A stretch of 64,000 bases of DNA from Aquatica leii (lineage: Eukaryota; Arthropoda; Insecta; Coleoptera; Lampyridae). The notes under the pieces are model-generated. The model was not told the DNA's origin, made no database searches, and worked only from the letters and a program-made list of their open reading frames with translations. Shown here in pieces: positions 35,477 to 46,375 of the stretch. Position numbers and translations under genes: made by a program. How positions within the stretch are numbered: the first letter of the stretch is position 1; each line of letters begins with the position of its first letter. The stretch is from the NCBI GenBank assembly GCA_035610365.1, contig CM069433.1, positions 134,804,637-134,868,636 of the forward strand, read 5' to 3'.

Positions 35477-35749
35477 TTGATATCAACAGATATAATTTTT
35501 AGTTTTATAAACAATCTTATGATCCAATTTTTTCAGTGTAGTATCTGCAAATTCAATAAATTCCAACAATCCTTGGACCTTTCCGGCCCTCTTAGAAACG
35601 TACGATCAAAGTTGCTCAGATCAATCTGCAATAATGATTTTCTAACTAAATTTCTTTATTTTGTAGATCGTGGCAAGGACAAAAACAAGTTGTGCGATTT
35701 TCTAATTCTTAAACTGGAGTATCGAATTTCGCTTTTAGAAATGTTCTAA
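35477..35749 (+). pseudogene. Unrecognised 90-codon frame, right arm
   Basis: Open frame giving QFFQCSICKFNKFQQSLDL, RNVRSKLLRSICNNDFLTKF, VDRGKDKNKLCDFLILKLEY. Composition is more protein-like than most random frames here (mixed charges, few runs), but there is no familiar motif. The left arm has the same sequence with a 7-bp insertion. It could be chance. Confidence 0.35.
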
Positions 35750-36815
35750 ATTAAAAAAAAAAAAATTAATTTTTTTTACAGGTAGTTGTTTTGTATAAAT
35801 CTCAAAATGTAGATGTCTTTAGCGCATAATACCTTCTTAATTTTGACAACTCCTTTATACGATTATACCTCTTTTCTGAACTATAAAAAGTTTTTTTATC
35901 GTATAATAATTGTTTGCAATACTTTCAATTGTAATTTTTGCACTTATAATGGTTTTTAGGGATTAAAACTATTCTGCGCTAGTAAAACATTAAAACTGTT
36001 TTGTAATTATACTTTTATAAATTTAAAAACGTAGGCTTGTCATCAAAAGAAAATTTTTGGTTGCTTAGTTGAACAAAACGGAGACTATTTAAGTCGTAGT
36101 TTAATTATTTTGCACATGAGTTCGAACTGTTTCATAGATATTTGTGTTTCAATATCTATAGCGACTTTATAAATCTCAAAATATATTTTTAACTTACATA
36201 TATTGTTTGTTTGTGATGATGATAAGATTTTTTACACGCAACGATTTTCAAAATATTCAAATGCTCAAACTATTTTTTCGCTAATAATTGTTTTTGCGTT
36301 TTTAAATTGAGTAATTCATGTTTAAATTTTGCAATGCAACATTTGACGCTAAATGTTTTTTTATGGTAATTAATAATTGCGATTAATAAATTCTTTATTT
36401 GACTGATTGAAGTAATTTTTTTTTATTAACATATGAATTGTTTACAGTTGCACTTGAGGTTTAGTATACATGTTATAATTCTTCATAATACTATGTTATT
36501 TTATAAAAGTTAATGTTGCTTACTTTAAATACGTTTTATAAAAAAACCTACAACAAAGATTGATTTAATACTCCAAGTAGACTTACGTTAAATGCCGAAA
36601 AATAACAAATACTATTGTTTCTAGTATTAGCGTTAATTAATTTATTCTACCACATTTACAATAAATCTATTGAACCAAACAGTTTTTTTTTTAAATTTTG
36701 TTTTACCAAGAACTATTTTATATCATAACATATTTAACAGATCTCTTACTATACGTCGTTAATCTTTATTTTTTAGAACAAGTCTTGGTGATAGTATTGG
36801 TATTTAATTAGTGTT

Positions 36816-37548
36816 TTAATACTATCATACTGTGTCTTTTTTTGTCGTCGAAAGAAATTCGATCACGTCTCCAACGTTATCCAAGACTTTGATTAAAGAA
36901 GAATATACTCTTCAATTCGCATCTTGTCTTAATATTTTCAATCGTGATTCATAGTTACTAAACACATCAAAATCAACACACGCAAACGTTCTTTCTCAGA
37001 TATTTAAAAACATAATCAATTCATCAACTAATTGTAAACGTTTGTTTTTATTTTTAGAAGTAGGAATACACACCATCATTTACGTGTTTCTTATAGATAT
37101 TTTTTTTATATATTTTTACAGAACAGTCTTCATGTAAGAAAATACAGCAGTTCGTTATACTTCTTGTTGTAACCCTTTTTTGAATTTTAATAATATTTTT
37201 AAAATGTGTTAAGTAAAATTCCGTCACGTATGACTACCATTTTCTCGGTAAACTTTTTCACCATTTCTAAGAGGTTCAATTACGTCGCCAGCGTTATTCA
37301 AAACGTGTATTAAAGTTATATTATATAGTTTTTAATTGAAATTGTGTTTTAATATTTTAGGCGTGATTTATAATTACTAAACACATCTAGATTAATACAC
37401 AGATTTTTTTTGCTGATATTTCAAAACAATTCTTGTACTGACTTGTTCAGGCGTAAATTGATAATATTGTTGTTTTCACCAGAAAAATGTATGAGGATCG
37501 GGCTTTTTTAGGAAACCAGAATGAGGAAGAACTCTTAAACACTCTGCT
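36816..37548 (-). pseudogene. Repeated decayed modules, right-arm copy
   Basis: Inverse of 31320-32050; the same two modules reading on the minus strand, with minor differences such as a longer run at about 37504-37511. Confidence 0.5.
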
Positions 37549-38162
37549 GTATATAACTGATACTACAACGTTTTAATTATTACGTCACGCGTTTATTATC
37601 TTACAATTTTTCTAAAATACAATACATATATTAAACCCACAGTATTGTTTACGTGCTTCTTAAAAATGTTTTTGATATTTTTCTACAAAACCGTAGCTGC
37701 CTTTTTCGGATTTGAATAATGTTTCTAAAATAAAGTAACATGCCGCTAGGTTGTTCAACTATTTTCTCAATTAAAGTTTTAACTAAACGCAACACTATAA
37801 CAATTATAATATCTTAACACAAACTTTATACAAAGCGTCGAAGTAAACATAATCCCCGAAAAATATGCCAACTAACTAATGGTGTACCGTCAGCAATGAA
37901 AAATTCGTATTCTTATTATTTTTTTTTTATTCAACTGTATTAAATCAGTGTCTATTAAGATGTTTTTAACGATGTTATTTAGGAACAAACTATGTATACA
38001 TAAGCATTTAATTATAAACACAACTTGTACGACATAACCCTAAAAGCAATTACTATTTTGTATTCATTATTTCAAATCTTTTACATGTTATTCGGTGATA
38101 GTTTTGCAAATTATCGTTAATGTTATTTTTTGCATTATTAACACTATCTATTGTTTTAACTG

Positions 38163-38470
38163 TTGTTTATTAATTTTGTTAGTAAACTGAAGAAATTTTT
38201 TTGTTCTGGAACATTATTGGACATGTTGTGGAGTTCTTCAACAAATAAAACATTATTCTGTAAAAAAAAATTTAACACAGAAAGGTATTTGGACCTAGAT
38301 GTTATTGTAATTGAAAAATCAATTGCATTTATAAAAAATACTTGTAGGTATTGATGCCGGGATGTGCGAAGATTAACTTACAAGTGGCAAAGCAACTAAA
38401 AGAGCTTTCGACAATTGGGACTTCGATATTTGGAAAAGAACTGGTTGTGAAGTTTTATACGATTAATAAA
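38163..38470 (+). pseudogene. Unrecognised decayed frame, right arm
   Basis: An open stretch (38163-38354) gives FVSKLKKFFCSGTLLDMLWS, KKKFNTERYLDLDVIVIEK. After a +1 shift the next frame continues GIDAGMCED, stop, LTSGKATKRAFDNWDFDIWK and RTGCEVLYD, ending TAA near 38466. The second half has a convincing protein character. I cannot assign a family. If this is a Polinton derivative, a structural or replication gene is possible, but no hallmark motif is visible. Confidence 0.4.
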
Positions 38471-39629
38471 ATGTTATATTATTATCAACTCTTTAAATAA
38501 AAAGTCACAGTACTACGATTGCTAATGTCTATTACATAAGCTTACCATAGGTAGGAACCAGTAGACTGTTCGACAAATCTGAAACATTTGTTTATCGTAA
38601 ACACTGAATCATTTCATTATGAAAATAATATCAAAACTAGATAAAAGTGGCATAATCTAGTTTCATTAAATAAGAAATTTTAGAAATGTGTAGTTACAGA
38701 TTACTTTAATAAGATTATAAGTAGGTCAGTGTTTCTTTGAAGTAACGTCAAATTTGAAGAATATAATTATAAGCAAAATTAAAGTTGAAATCAGTTTATA
38801 CATTGATGTAGTTATTATGTTTTTGATGCAAAGAACATATTTCGAAAATTATCACCCAAGAAATCTATAAATTATTTGAATTTCCCGCCAAAATGCTTTT
38901 TACTTTGAATGTGCTGTCAAAAGTACATCACCACCAGTCAAGCCATCTCCAACCGTCAAATTTACTTAGATCCGCTGTATTAATTAAAATCTCAATAACA
39001 AAATCGAGTCCCAGCTAGATTGAAGCTATTATGAAAATTAACAATAGATTACAATGCTAAAAAAAATCAAGTTCTAACGTCCGAATTTGGTTGTTTAGTG
39101 GTTGCATTAAACTGATTTGATTTGTTGCAAAAGTTTGAAATTACGATTATTTATTAAGATAATGAAATGTATCAGTTACTATTACTCGTTTACTTAATTC
39201 ATTAATAATAATAAAAATTTTATATTAATTACATAAATCACACAAATGAATTTGACTTGATTATAATTTAATTTTTGTCCATTGCAATAATGAGATGACG
39301 GAATATGTATATTACCTTTTTAAAATGCAATGAATTTAAAAAATGGGATGATTTAAAACAGTTATCTATTTTTATCAAAGTTACTTTTACCTTTTTCAAT
39401 AAAAAAAATTAAGATTAAAATAATAAAAGTGATTACAGTAAAGAACATTAGATTGGCTATAAACATTTATAATTGATACTACAACGTTTTAATTATTACG
39501 TCACGCGTTTATTATATTGCAAGTTTTCTAAAATATAATATATTAAATCTCAAAGTCAAAATTCTATTTATATTTTATAACGTTACTCATAAGTCAATTA
39601 GGTGTAATTTACAAAACACTAACACTAAC

Positions 39630-39800
39630 ATGTTGGTGCAGGCAGAAAAGGTTTCAAAACAAACTGACGTCACCAAGATAAATTTTTTGGTGTTCTATAG
39701 GTACATAAAAATATGAATCATAACAAAATGCATTGTGTTATACATTTATCTTACTTTCAACAAGTTGGTACAGGCCTAAAACGTTTCACAGAAACTGACG
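39630..39800 (+). repeat. Tandem module within the decayed frame, right arm
   Basis: Mirror of 29040-29250: GTTGGTGCAGG near 39633 and GTTGGTACAGG near 39760, each followed by ACTGACGTCACC, 127 bp apart. Confidence 0.7.
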
Positions 39801-40224
39801 TCACCACTATGCATACTATGCTAGCCTTTAAATACTTGAGGGTTAAAATATTGTCAGTACCGCATAAGATGGCTGTAGAATCTGTTATAGATAAAGTTGG
39901 TAATGTGATCATTGTTTATTGTTTTCGTACAAACGGTATAAGAAAACGGTTAAAGAAGTTTGAAAAATGAGAACTAAAATTTTTTCCAATCAATTTTCTA
40001 ATTAATAATGTACCTGCGTACGAATTAAAAGAAGTGTGAGAAAATTTACCGCTAAGGTATCAAGAAAACGTTAAACTACAACAGTGTCTACCCTGTTTGA
40101 AGCATTACAACAAAGACAATGTACATTTAGACGGAGCTCCGGCATCTATAAAAATGTGTTGGACATGTAAAAGTGAAAAAAGTGTATGTCGATCAATAAT
40201 TTCTAAATTATTACACATTTTATA
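39713..40224 (+). pseudogene. Unrecognised protein with two CxxC pairs, right-arm copy
   Basis: One reading frame of ~170 codons runs through only two stops (39968-39970 and one near 40038). The first 85 codons read HCVIHLSYFQQVGTGLKRF, TETDVTTMHTMLAFKYLRVK, VGNVIIVYCFRTNGIRKRLK. After the first stop come FFPINFLINNVPAYELKEV, and after the second ENLPLRYQENVKLQQCLPC then a C-x2-C at MCWTC, spaced by about 22 residues and followed by one more Cys: a possible zinc-binding site. Two-stop interruption of an otherwise coherent frame suggests a recently dead gene. It is present in both arms. Family unknown; a viral-type gene is conceivable given the element's ends, but nothing here proves it. Confidence 0.5.
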
Positions 40225-40719
40225 ATCTGTCATTTTGATTAATAATCATGTTATGAAAATTAATAAAATAGTAGGTACTCATCAAAGTTATAATTATTTC
40301 CGATTTTGTTTGTACATGCAAAAATTATAAGTTCCGATTTTGTTAATAGGTATAATAACATGTAGTAAAAAAAAAGTAAAGTGAAACAATTGTACCTATG
40401 TTGATCTATAATTTTTAATTGTAATTGTTACACATTTTATAATCTGTCGGTTTCATTAATAATTATGGTAATAAAATAGTGCATACTCATCAAAGCTATA
40501 CTTATTTCCGATTTTGTTTGTATATGCCAAAGTTCCAATCAATCATTAAATTCTAAGGGTTTCTTCCGATTTTTATTTTCTAAGAAATGGACAAGGATAA
40601 CTGAAATAGGTAAGCACTTGCCGGTAGTTTAGACTTTCGATGAATCACACAATCAAAAATTTAATTGAAGTCATGATCTGATATCTATTAAATAAATTTA
40701 ATTGCATAAATTAATTTTG

Positions 40720-41330
40720 GATTCATTTGATTAAACAGAATTAAAACGTAAATTAAAATGCAAATAAAAATGATTTGATCAAGCAGATTATTCCACGAAT
40801 TACAAATTAAAATCAAAACGCGAATTAAAATAATTTAATCAAATCGCGAATTAAAATTCCAATTAGATCAAACAGATTATTCCAAGAATTAAAATCAAAA
40901 TCGCAAATTAAAATGATTAAACACCGAATCCGCCGATAAAACCGAAAAAGGGTTAATTAAATCGTTAATTAAAATGCAAAACAGCGAATTAAAATAATTT
41001 AATCAATCTGCGAAATAAAACTACAATTGAATTTATTTAATCAAATGGATTATTCCAAGAATTACCATCAAAATCGCGAATTAAAATGATCAAACAGCGA
41101 ATCCGCTGATAAAAACGGGTAAAATTTAATTAAATCGCTAATTAATATGCAAATCCGCGAATTAAACCGCCGATTAAAACGAAAACGCGAATTAAAACAG
41201 GTAAAATTTAATCAAACCGCGAATTAAACCGTCGATTAAAACGAAAACGCGAATTAAACCGCCGATTAAAACGAAAACGCGAATTAAACCGCCGATTAAA
41301 ACGCGAAACCGCGAAATGACCTTAATTGAC
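40720..41330. repeat. Subterminal repeat block, right arm
   Basis: Inverse copy of 27540-28150, with GAATTAAACCGCCGATTAAA units in 30-bp phase near 41220-41310. Confidence 0.85.
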
Positions 41331-41386
41331 CCCGCGAATTAATTTAATTCGCGAAAGTGGTGGGGGATCGCGGAATGTATTCTACT

Positions 41387-41392
41387 CACGTA
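41387..41392. repeat. Right 6-bp target-site duplication (CACGTA)
   Basis: Direct duplicate of 27480-27485, just outside the CTACT terminus. Confidence 0.85.
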
Positions 41393-41620
41393 TGCCGTCA
41401 GACTGAAAAGAAATAACGTTTTTCACAGTTGGCCCAATTTAGGAAGAGTGGAAAACCAAGTGATAATGTTGTGATAACTTTTGACATAGGGTAAATAAGC
41501 CATAGACAACGGTTGAGACTTAGATTCTGCTGTTACTGTTGGTTTCGCAGAAGTAAACTTTGTAATAGATTGTTTAATAATTTTTCTATTGTAATTGTTT
41601 GCGACTAACACTAAAAAATT
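41392..41620 (-). pseudogene. Penelope-like retroelement: segment upstream of the GIY-YIG domain
   Basis: Minus strand, frame from about 41620: FLVLVANNYNRKIIKQSI, then AYLPYVKSYHNIITWF. The LPYVK motif followed by a short helix is the link between reverse transcriptase and endonuclease in Penelope-like elements. A one-base shift near 41425 leads to TVKNVISFQSDGIR, which reaches the insertion point and continues in frame with AYIGKT at 27479 once the palindrome is taken out. The reverse transcriptase core itself is not found to the right, so the Penelope copy was truncated. Confidence 0.72.
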
Positions 41621-41689
41621 TTAGTACTGATAATTTCTGAGAAAGGTGATAGTGAGACAATCAATTTAATTATCTATTTATAATAGGGC

Positions 41690-42350
41690 ACCTCGAATCC
41701 TTTAAGTAAAACAATTAAATCAATTAGGTGAATTAAACCGCGAATTAAAACGGCAAAAAAATTACAAATTGTAGTATTTTGGATGGGTTTGCGAAATTTA
41801 CAAATAATAATTAGTTATATAAATAAGAGTTTATTTTGGTAACGGCTCCGATTATGTTATTTACAAAATTTTAAACGCTTTTTAGTTGATGATTACGTGT
41901 GTAAATCAAAATGTCATTGTTTAGTAATTATTCATTTGCAAAGTTCCGATACATTTTTTCATGTTCTAAGATTTTAGTTTTCTGAAAATTTAGCAAGGGT
42001 AGTTTAGTTGTGCAACTCAAGCTTCCAGGTAGTTTAGATATTTTTAAAAGCAAATGGTAACCATAACAAATTTTATTTTGCGTAATTTATGTAGTTTCAA
42101 AATAATAATTAAGTTCAAGTATATATATATAAATCAGCAAGTAATTGTTTATTCAGGTTGGCAAATTACGATTAGACTAGTTGGTGCAAGAAATTGTTTT
42201 GAAAGTAAGTATGTCATTAAATTCTAGTTGTTACTCATTCTGGTTTCTTAGAAAGGCCAGATCCTTAAATATTATCAAGTTCTAAGGGGTGTTAGTCATT
42301 ACAGTTACGACTGAACAGGTAGGCGCAGGAAATTTTTTGGTAGAATTCGC
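41690..42350 (+). repeat. Diverged relative of the palindrome's modules
   Basis: Outside the target duplication, GAATTAAACCGCGAATTAAA (about 41731) resembles the subterminal repeat. ACTCATTCTGGTTTC followed by GCCAGATCC (about 42234) resembles the start of module copy 1 at 31346. TTGGTGCAAGAAATTGTTTT (about 42182) and a further version near 42310 resemble the QELF-coding part. An older, decayed fragment of the same family is the simplest reading, but the matches are short and by eye. Confidence 0.35.
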
Positions 42351-43397
42351 TGGGAGGGAATTACATATATTTATCCTTACCACTCTACTCTGCTCTTATT
42401 GTATGTCAAGAGTTTTTGTAAATGGTTAAAGAAATGACATCAAAATTTAATGTTGATAATGAAGCTACGATGAAGAGAGCAATGTCGAATAAATAACTAC
42501 AAGCAACTTGTAAGTAACTATCAAACTTAACTTTTTGTGTGATGTGCATGTTATTTACTTTCTAGACAAAGCGATTGTTACCTCTTAAAATAAAAAAAGT
42601 GGTAGTATCGCTAAAGAAGAACTAACCCCGAATGAAGCTTGTTCTACTAAAATGCAAATTACATCGAACGACTTGCAAGTTTTTAACAACGAATGTGTAA
42701 TTTGAAGTTATGCAATAACAACTTTATACGACACCCAAGCAGTCTGAAAAACAGCGAACAGAAGAAGAAGCGATTATTATGTGAAATTCGGTTGCCACTG
42801 AACACTGGCCAGAGTAAAACCGTCTGTGTTGGTTTGGATTCGTTTAGAAAATTTAAAACTGTGGTTTGTAACTGTTGAAAAAGTAAAAAAAGTATATTTA
42901 AATTTAAATACATTTATGTAAATAAATTAATTTAAAACCTCACATATTCTTTATATTTAGTTGTTTAAATATTTCTAATGTTTTTAAGAAATACATAGTA
43001 AATAAAATATTATTATAAACAAAGATGCATACTGTAGTGTATAAAGCCTATATTATCTTATTGATAGGTTCAAATATATTAGAAATTAAACACACATATC
43101 TTATAGTACATGAAATAACAATGTATCTGCAATTTTTCATCTAATTAATTATGTATCTAAAAATTTCCAAAGATTTTTAATAAAAGTTTTATTCAAAAAA
43201 CAGGTCTTTACCTATAATTGTCGACATGTTTCTTAGTTATTTAAAAGTCAATAAACTTTTTCGAATGACTTAATCAACAAATATTTTTTACTACAAAAGA
43301 TATGTTGCTGATATGATAGATATATTCAAAGACAATAATTATAATTCAAACTTTCGTTTTAATTGTTATTTTTTAATAAAAAAATTTTGTTTTAAAT

Positions 43398-43425
43398 TGC
43401 GATCGCTATACTTTCCTATTTTTTG
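43398..43425 (-). repeat. End fragment of dispersed repeat family A
   Basis: ATTGCGATCGCTATACTTTC matches the inverse of the left end of the copy at 21747. The rest of the repeat is absent. Confidence 0.55.
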
Positions 43426-43452
43426 GGGATATCCAAGTAAGATTTGATTTCT

Positions 43453-43690
43453 GTCATTCAACATGCAAGTTTTGTTTATAAATTAGAATATTACATTTTG
43501 TGGTGTGTTTGTGAGTATTACGTTTTTCTCTCGCCAAAATGTATCTCGATATCAAAAATGTTCATTAATGCGTGTGCAGAAAAAATGTGAAAAGCAATTT
43601 AATAGACTGTAAATTAAGGTAATTTTTTTCTGTTACGGTTCAGTTTTAGAGAAAATTTTAGTTTAGTTCAGCTCTTATTTTTAGCCGGAC
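43453..43690 (+). repeat. Dispersed repeat family C, copy 1
   Basis: Matches 51474-51715 with shared strings CATTCAACAT, GTGGTGTGTTTGTGA, TTACGTTTTTCTC, AACTGTAAATTA-like and TTACGGTTCAGTT. About 240 bp; class unknown. Confidence 0.65.
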
Positions 43691-45012
43691 AAAATGGCTA
43701 AAGGTTCGAAAAATCTGATCTAAAACATCAAAAGCATCGCCACAAGATACATGTCTGATTCCTTATATTTCTGTGGTTTTGCAGTCATTTTTAGATTTAA
43801 CTAAGTATTATATTTAAATACAAATTCATTTTAAATTTTATTTAAATTATTATTATAATTTTAGGTTTGATTTAACTATTTAATATAATTTCAAAAGCCT
43901 GACTATGACATAAGTCGAAACATGCCACATACAATATAATTAAATAAATTGATTTAAATATAAACGTTGGAAATGCTGATTCTTTAATACGATTAAGTAT
44001 ATAAAAAACTTCTCTAGATTGGTGTTTATAAAAAACATTTATTTTGGCATTAACTACGTTTTTTTTGTATTGTTTTTCGAGTACAGATACAGTAAATACA
44101 ATTATTATTTGTAGACAAATTTAAAATTCAAAGTGGTCTATAATTTTAGTCAACTTCAATACAATCCAAATTACTATAATCCGTGAATTGTTATTGATTG
44201 TTGCGATGATACAAAAAACGGTAGCACTACAATATAAAACATTTAAGGCACGAAAAACGTTTGTAGCTTTTGTAAAAAATACTTTATTTAGGAAAGGTAC
44301 AAAATTTTAATTTTTGCTACGTTTCGAACTCATAAATCGTTAAGAAAAAAAATATTCAAGCTAGGTAATTCAAGAAACAAACTAAATATTCTAGTCACGG
44401 ATTAGATGAAAATATAAAAAAATTAATAAGTGCAAATTTGCTGTTTTTACGCGTGTGCTGTAGAGATAATAAAATGATTATAATTATCTTATCCGCGGAC
44501 GGACAGTGTTAAATTTATTTTGTAAGTTATTTTTTTTTATTAATTGGTTAGTTAAAATGTCGTTAGTGTATTGTACTTTAGTTTTAGTAAAATTAGTTAC
44601 TCTTAGAATGGTGTAAATAGTTCAAATAAGTTAAGTTTTAAGCTTGATTAAAACCACGATTATCAGTAATTTTTATATTTCTTTCGTTAAAATGAATAGG
44701 TAATAATAGTAAATTAAAATAAATTCTAAGACAAAAATTGTAGTTAATGCATAATTTCAGTACAATTTGTCATATATTTTTATAATTATTTGGTTTTATG
44801 AATCCTAATTTCTACAATTGTACTAACAAATGCTATTTTGAATGTATCTTACAATAATTTACAACAACAAAATGTATTTAATTGTATTGTTTACCTGAAT
44901 TTACGTTTTAGATTTTTTATTTGTGTTTTCTTACTGTTTAAAAGACAGATTCCGTGTGTAAAAATTTAGTTTTTTAGCAGAATTTTTAAATTATCACTTT
45001 TTTAGCTCTTTC

Positions 45013-45420
45013 TTAGCTTTCTTTTGTTTTTTTCTTGCCTATGGCTTTTTTTGTAAAATCTACTTTGGTATTTTTGTTTCTGACATTTTTTGAAAATGTT
45101 TGAACCATGGTACTTGTTTGCCTCTGATATCGTCTATTATTATACGTCTTATATTCAAAATTTCTGTTGTTTGTGATTCTTTCTTTTTTGATTTGCTTGC
45201 TGCTCTTATCTAAAAAATAATTTTTAGCTTTTAACATTCTTCTGTTCTTATTCCATACTTCCACGGTTATATATCTATTTTTTTTGTCGATGTTTCTCTG
45301 CATAAGATATCATTACCATTACCTTTCTTCTCTGTGTTTCTCATTTCTTGATTGCTGCGTCTGATGACTGTTTTTGTGACTTGTATTTCGTTTGATTCGT
45401 TGTTCATCATTAGATCTTTC
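45013..45420 (-). CDS. Unrecognised basic, asparagine-rich frame(s)
   Basis: Two adjoining minus-strand frames. The upper one (about 45410 to 45268) starts with two ATGs and reads NNESNEIQVTKTVIRRSNQE, then KKGNGNDIL and ETSTKKIDI. The lower, overlapping one (45303-45013, 96 codons) reads RYITVEVWNKNRRMLKAKNY and is rich in Lys, Asn, Arg and Gln (RRYQRQTSTMVQTFSKN), ending KKAIGKKKTKES. A frameshift near 45270-45300 could join them. No family recognised; a low-complexity basic protein fragment or the gag-like N-terminus of a retroelement are possibilities. It may be chance. Confidence 0.3.
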
Positions 45421-45449
45421 TGCTATTCTGTAACGGACATGTACAGGGA

Positions 45450-46375
45450 GTTTCAGAATTTGTGCGCATTCAAAAAGGACACATAAAATTGATATGACAA
45501 GTTCTTATACACTTTTTTTCCTAATAATAATTCGAGAAGTATTTTAATAATTTTGCAATATGATGGTTACTAGGTAAGTCTCTTTAACATGTATCTTTTT
45601 ATTCGTTTTATTTAGTTTAGTTTATTCGTTTTACACATCAAAACACATAACTTAAATATTTAATTACACAAAAATACTCTTGATCGACATCGATAAAATG
45701 AACTGTTTTAAAAAATATTTTTGTTCATTCAATATAGTATTTTGCATTGGTTGTTATCTTCGTAAAATTTATTCTTGTTATGGTTTTCTTGACATGTGCC
45801 GCTTTAAATAAAGATGTTTATTCTAGTGTCAGTGGAAAATCAATGTTTTTTTATTATTTTTATTCGTGGTTAAATAATTAGTGATAGAGTTTACGTTTGC
45901 TGAATATGCCTGAATATATTTAATTAGAAGCCAAGAAACTGCAGGAAGAAAAATTTCCAAATAAAAGAATTCTTTATTGAAAACTTTTGAAAGCGTTGAT
46001 CGTCGTTTGAGCAAGACAGGTAAAAACTACGATGTTTTATTTTTTACTTGTACTTAGCGAATGATAGAGGTTTATTGTAAAATGTAAATAGTTTTAGGAA
46101 AATTTGACAAAGTTAGATACAATTGTGGAAATCAAATCAATCGCGGTGAGTGTGTTGAAAAAAACATTCTAAATGCCGTAGAAACAGATCCTTCTACAAG
46201 TGTCCGAAAATTAGCTTTTTAGTGTAATTGCCCAAAATCGACGGTCTCTAGAATCCTTAGAGAGCAACAGTTGCCTCTGTATCATTTGCAAAAAGTCCAT
46301 GCGTTTCTTCTTGAAGATTTTACGTACAGGATGGAGTTTTCTAACCTTTATTATGCATATTCCTGAATTACGTTT
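45450..46375 (+). pseudogene. Mariner/IS630-type element relic: left end and N-terminus
   Basis: At 45450 a TA is followed by CAGGGAGTTTCAGAATTTG, a plausible mariner-type terminus. Downstream the N-terminal DNA-binding domain is readable in pieces: KKLQEEKFPNKRIL (about 45935), FESVDRRLSKTGK (about 45985) and, from about 46140, ENNVLNAVETDPSTSVRKLA-like sequence followed by PKSTVSRILREQQL, PLYHLQKVHAF and YRMEFSN. This is a paired helix-turn-helix region of DDE_3 transposases. It stops before the catalytic domain, and stops and shifts are frequent. It is the same protein type as the C-terminal relic at 19565-20260 but not necessarily the same family. Confidence 0.75.

Larger units (their letters stand above)
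27486..41386. mobile_element. 13.9-kb palindromic element, Polinton/Maverick-like ends
   Basis: An element of 13,901 bp beginning AGTAGAATACATTCC and ending with the exact inverse, flanked by the perfect 6-bp duplication CACGTA. Two arms of ~6.75 kb in inverted orientation make up 97% of it; the single-copy loop is 404 bp. Scattered substitutions (for example near 28231 and 28252) and small indels (a 7-bp insertion at 33240-33246 in the left arm only) show that the arms are separate copies, about 98-99% identical in sampled stretches. AGT ends and a 6-bp duplication fit Polintons/Mavericks, which use a retrovirus-type integrase. I could not recognise polymerase, integrase, ATPase, protease or capsid genes, so it may be a non-autonomous inverted duplication of one Polinton end, or a new group with the same terminal signature. 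Confidence 0.8.
34635..41386 (-). repeat. Right arm of the giant inverted repeat
   Basis: Inverse copy of 27486-34230 (6,752 against 6,745 bp). It retains slightly longer open frames than the left arm in two places (35477-35749; 38163-38354). Confidence 0.9.
42351..45012. other. Region without gene
   Basis: AT-rich. The frames at 42683-42913 on both strands overlap each other and are unsupported. It contains a family A end fragment (43398-43425) and repeat C (43453-43690). Confidence 0.45.

Noticed and set aside
40084-40190. Assignment of the CxxC protein to a named viral or transcription-factor zinc ribbon
   Set aside because: Two CxxC pairs alone are too common; no further motif supports any particular family.
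27486-41386. Assembly artefact as explanation of the palindrome
   Set aside because: The arms differ by scattered substitutions and indels, the loop is unique, and a 6-bp duplication flanks the element inside an interrupted reading frame; a chimera would not produce these. Long reads would settle it.
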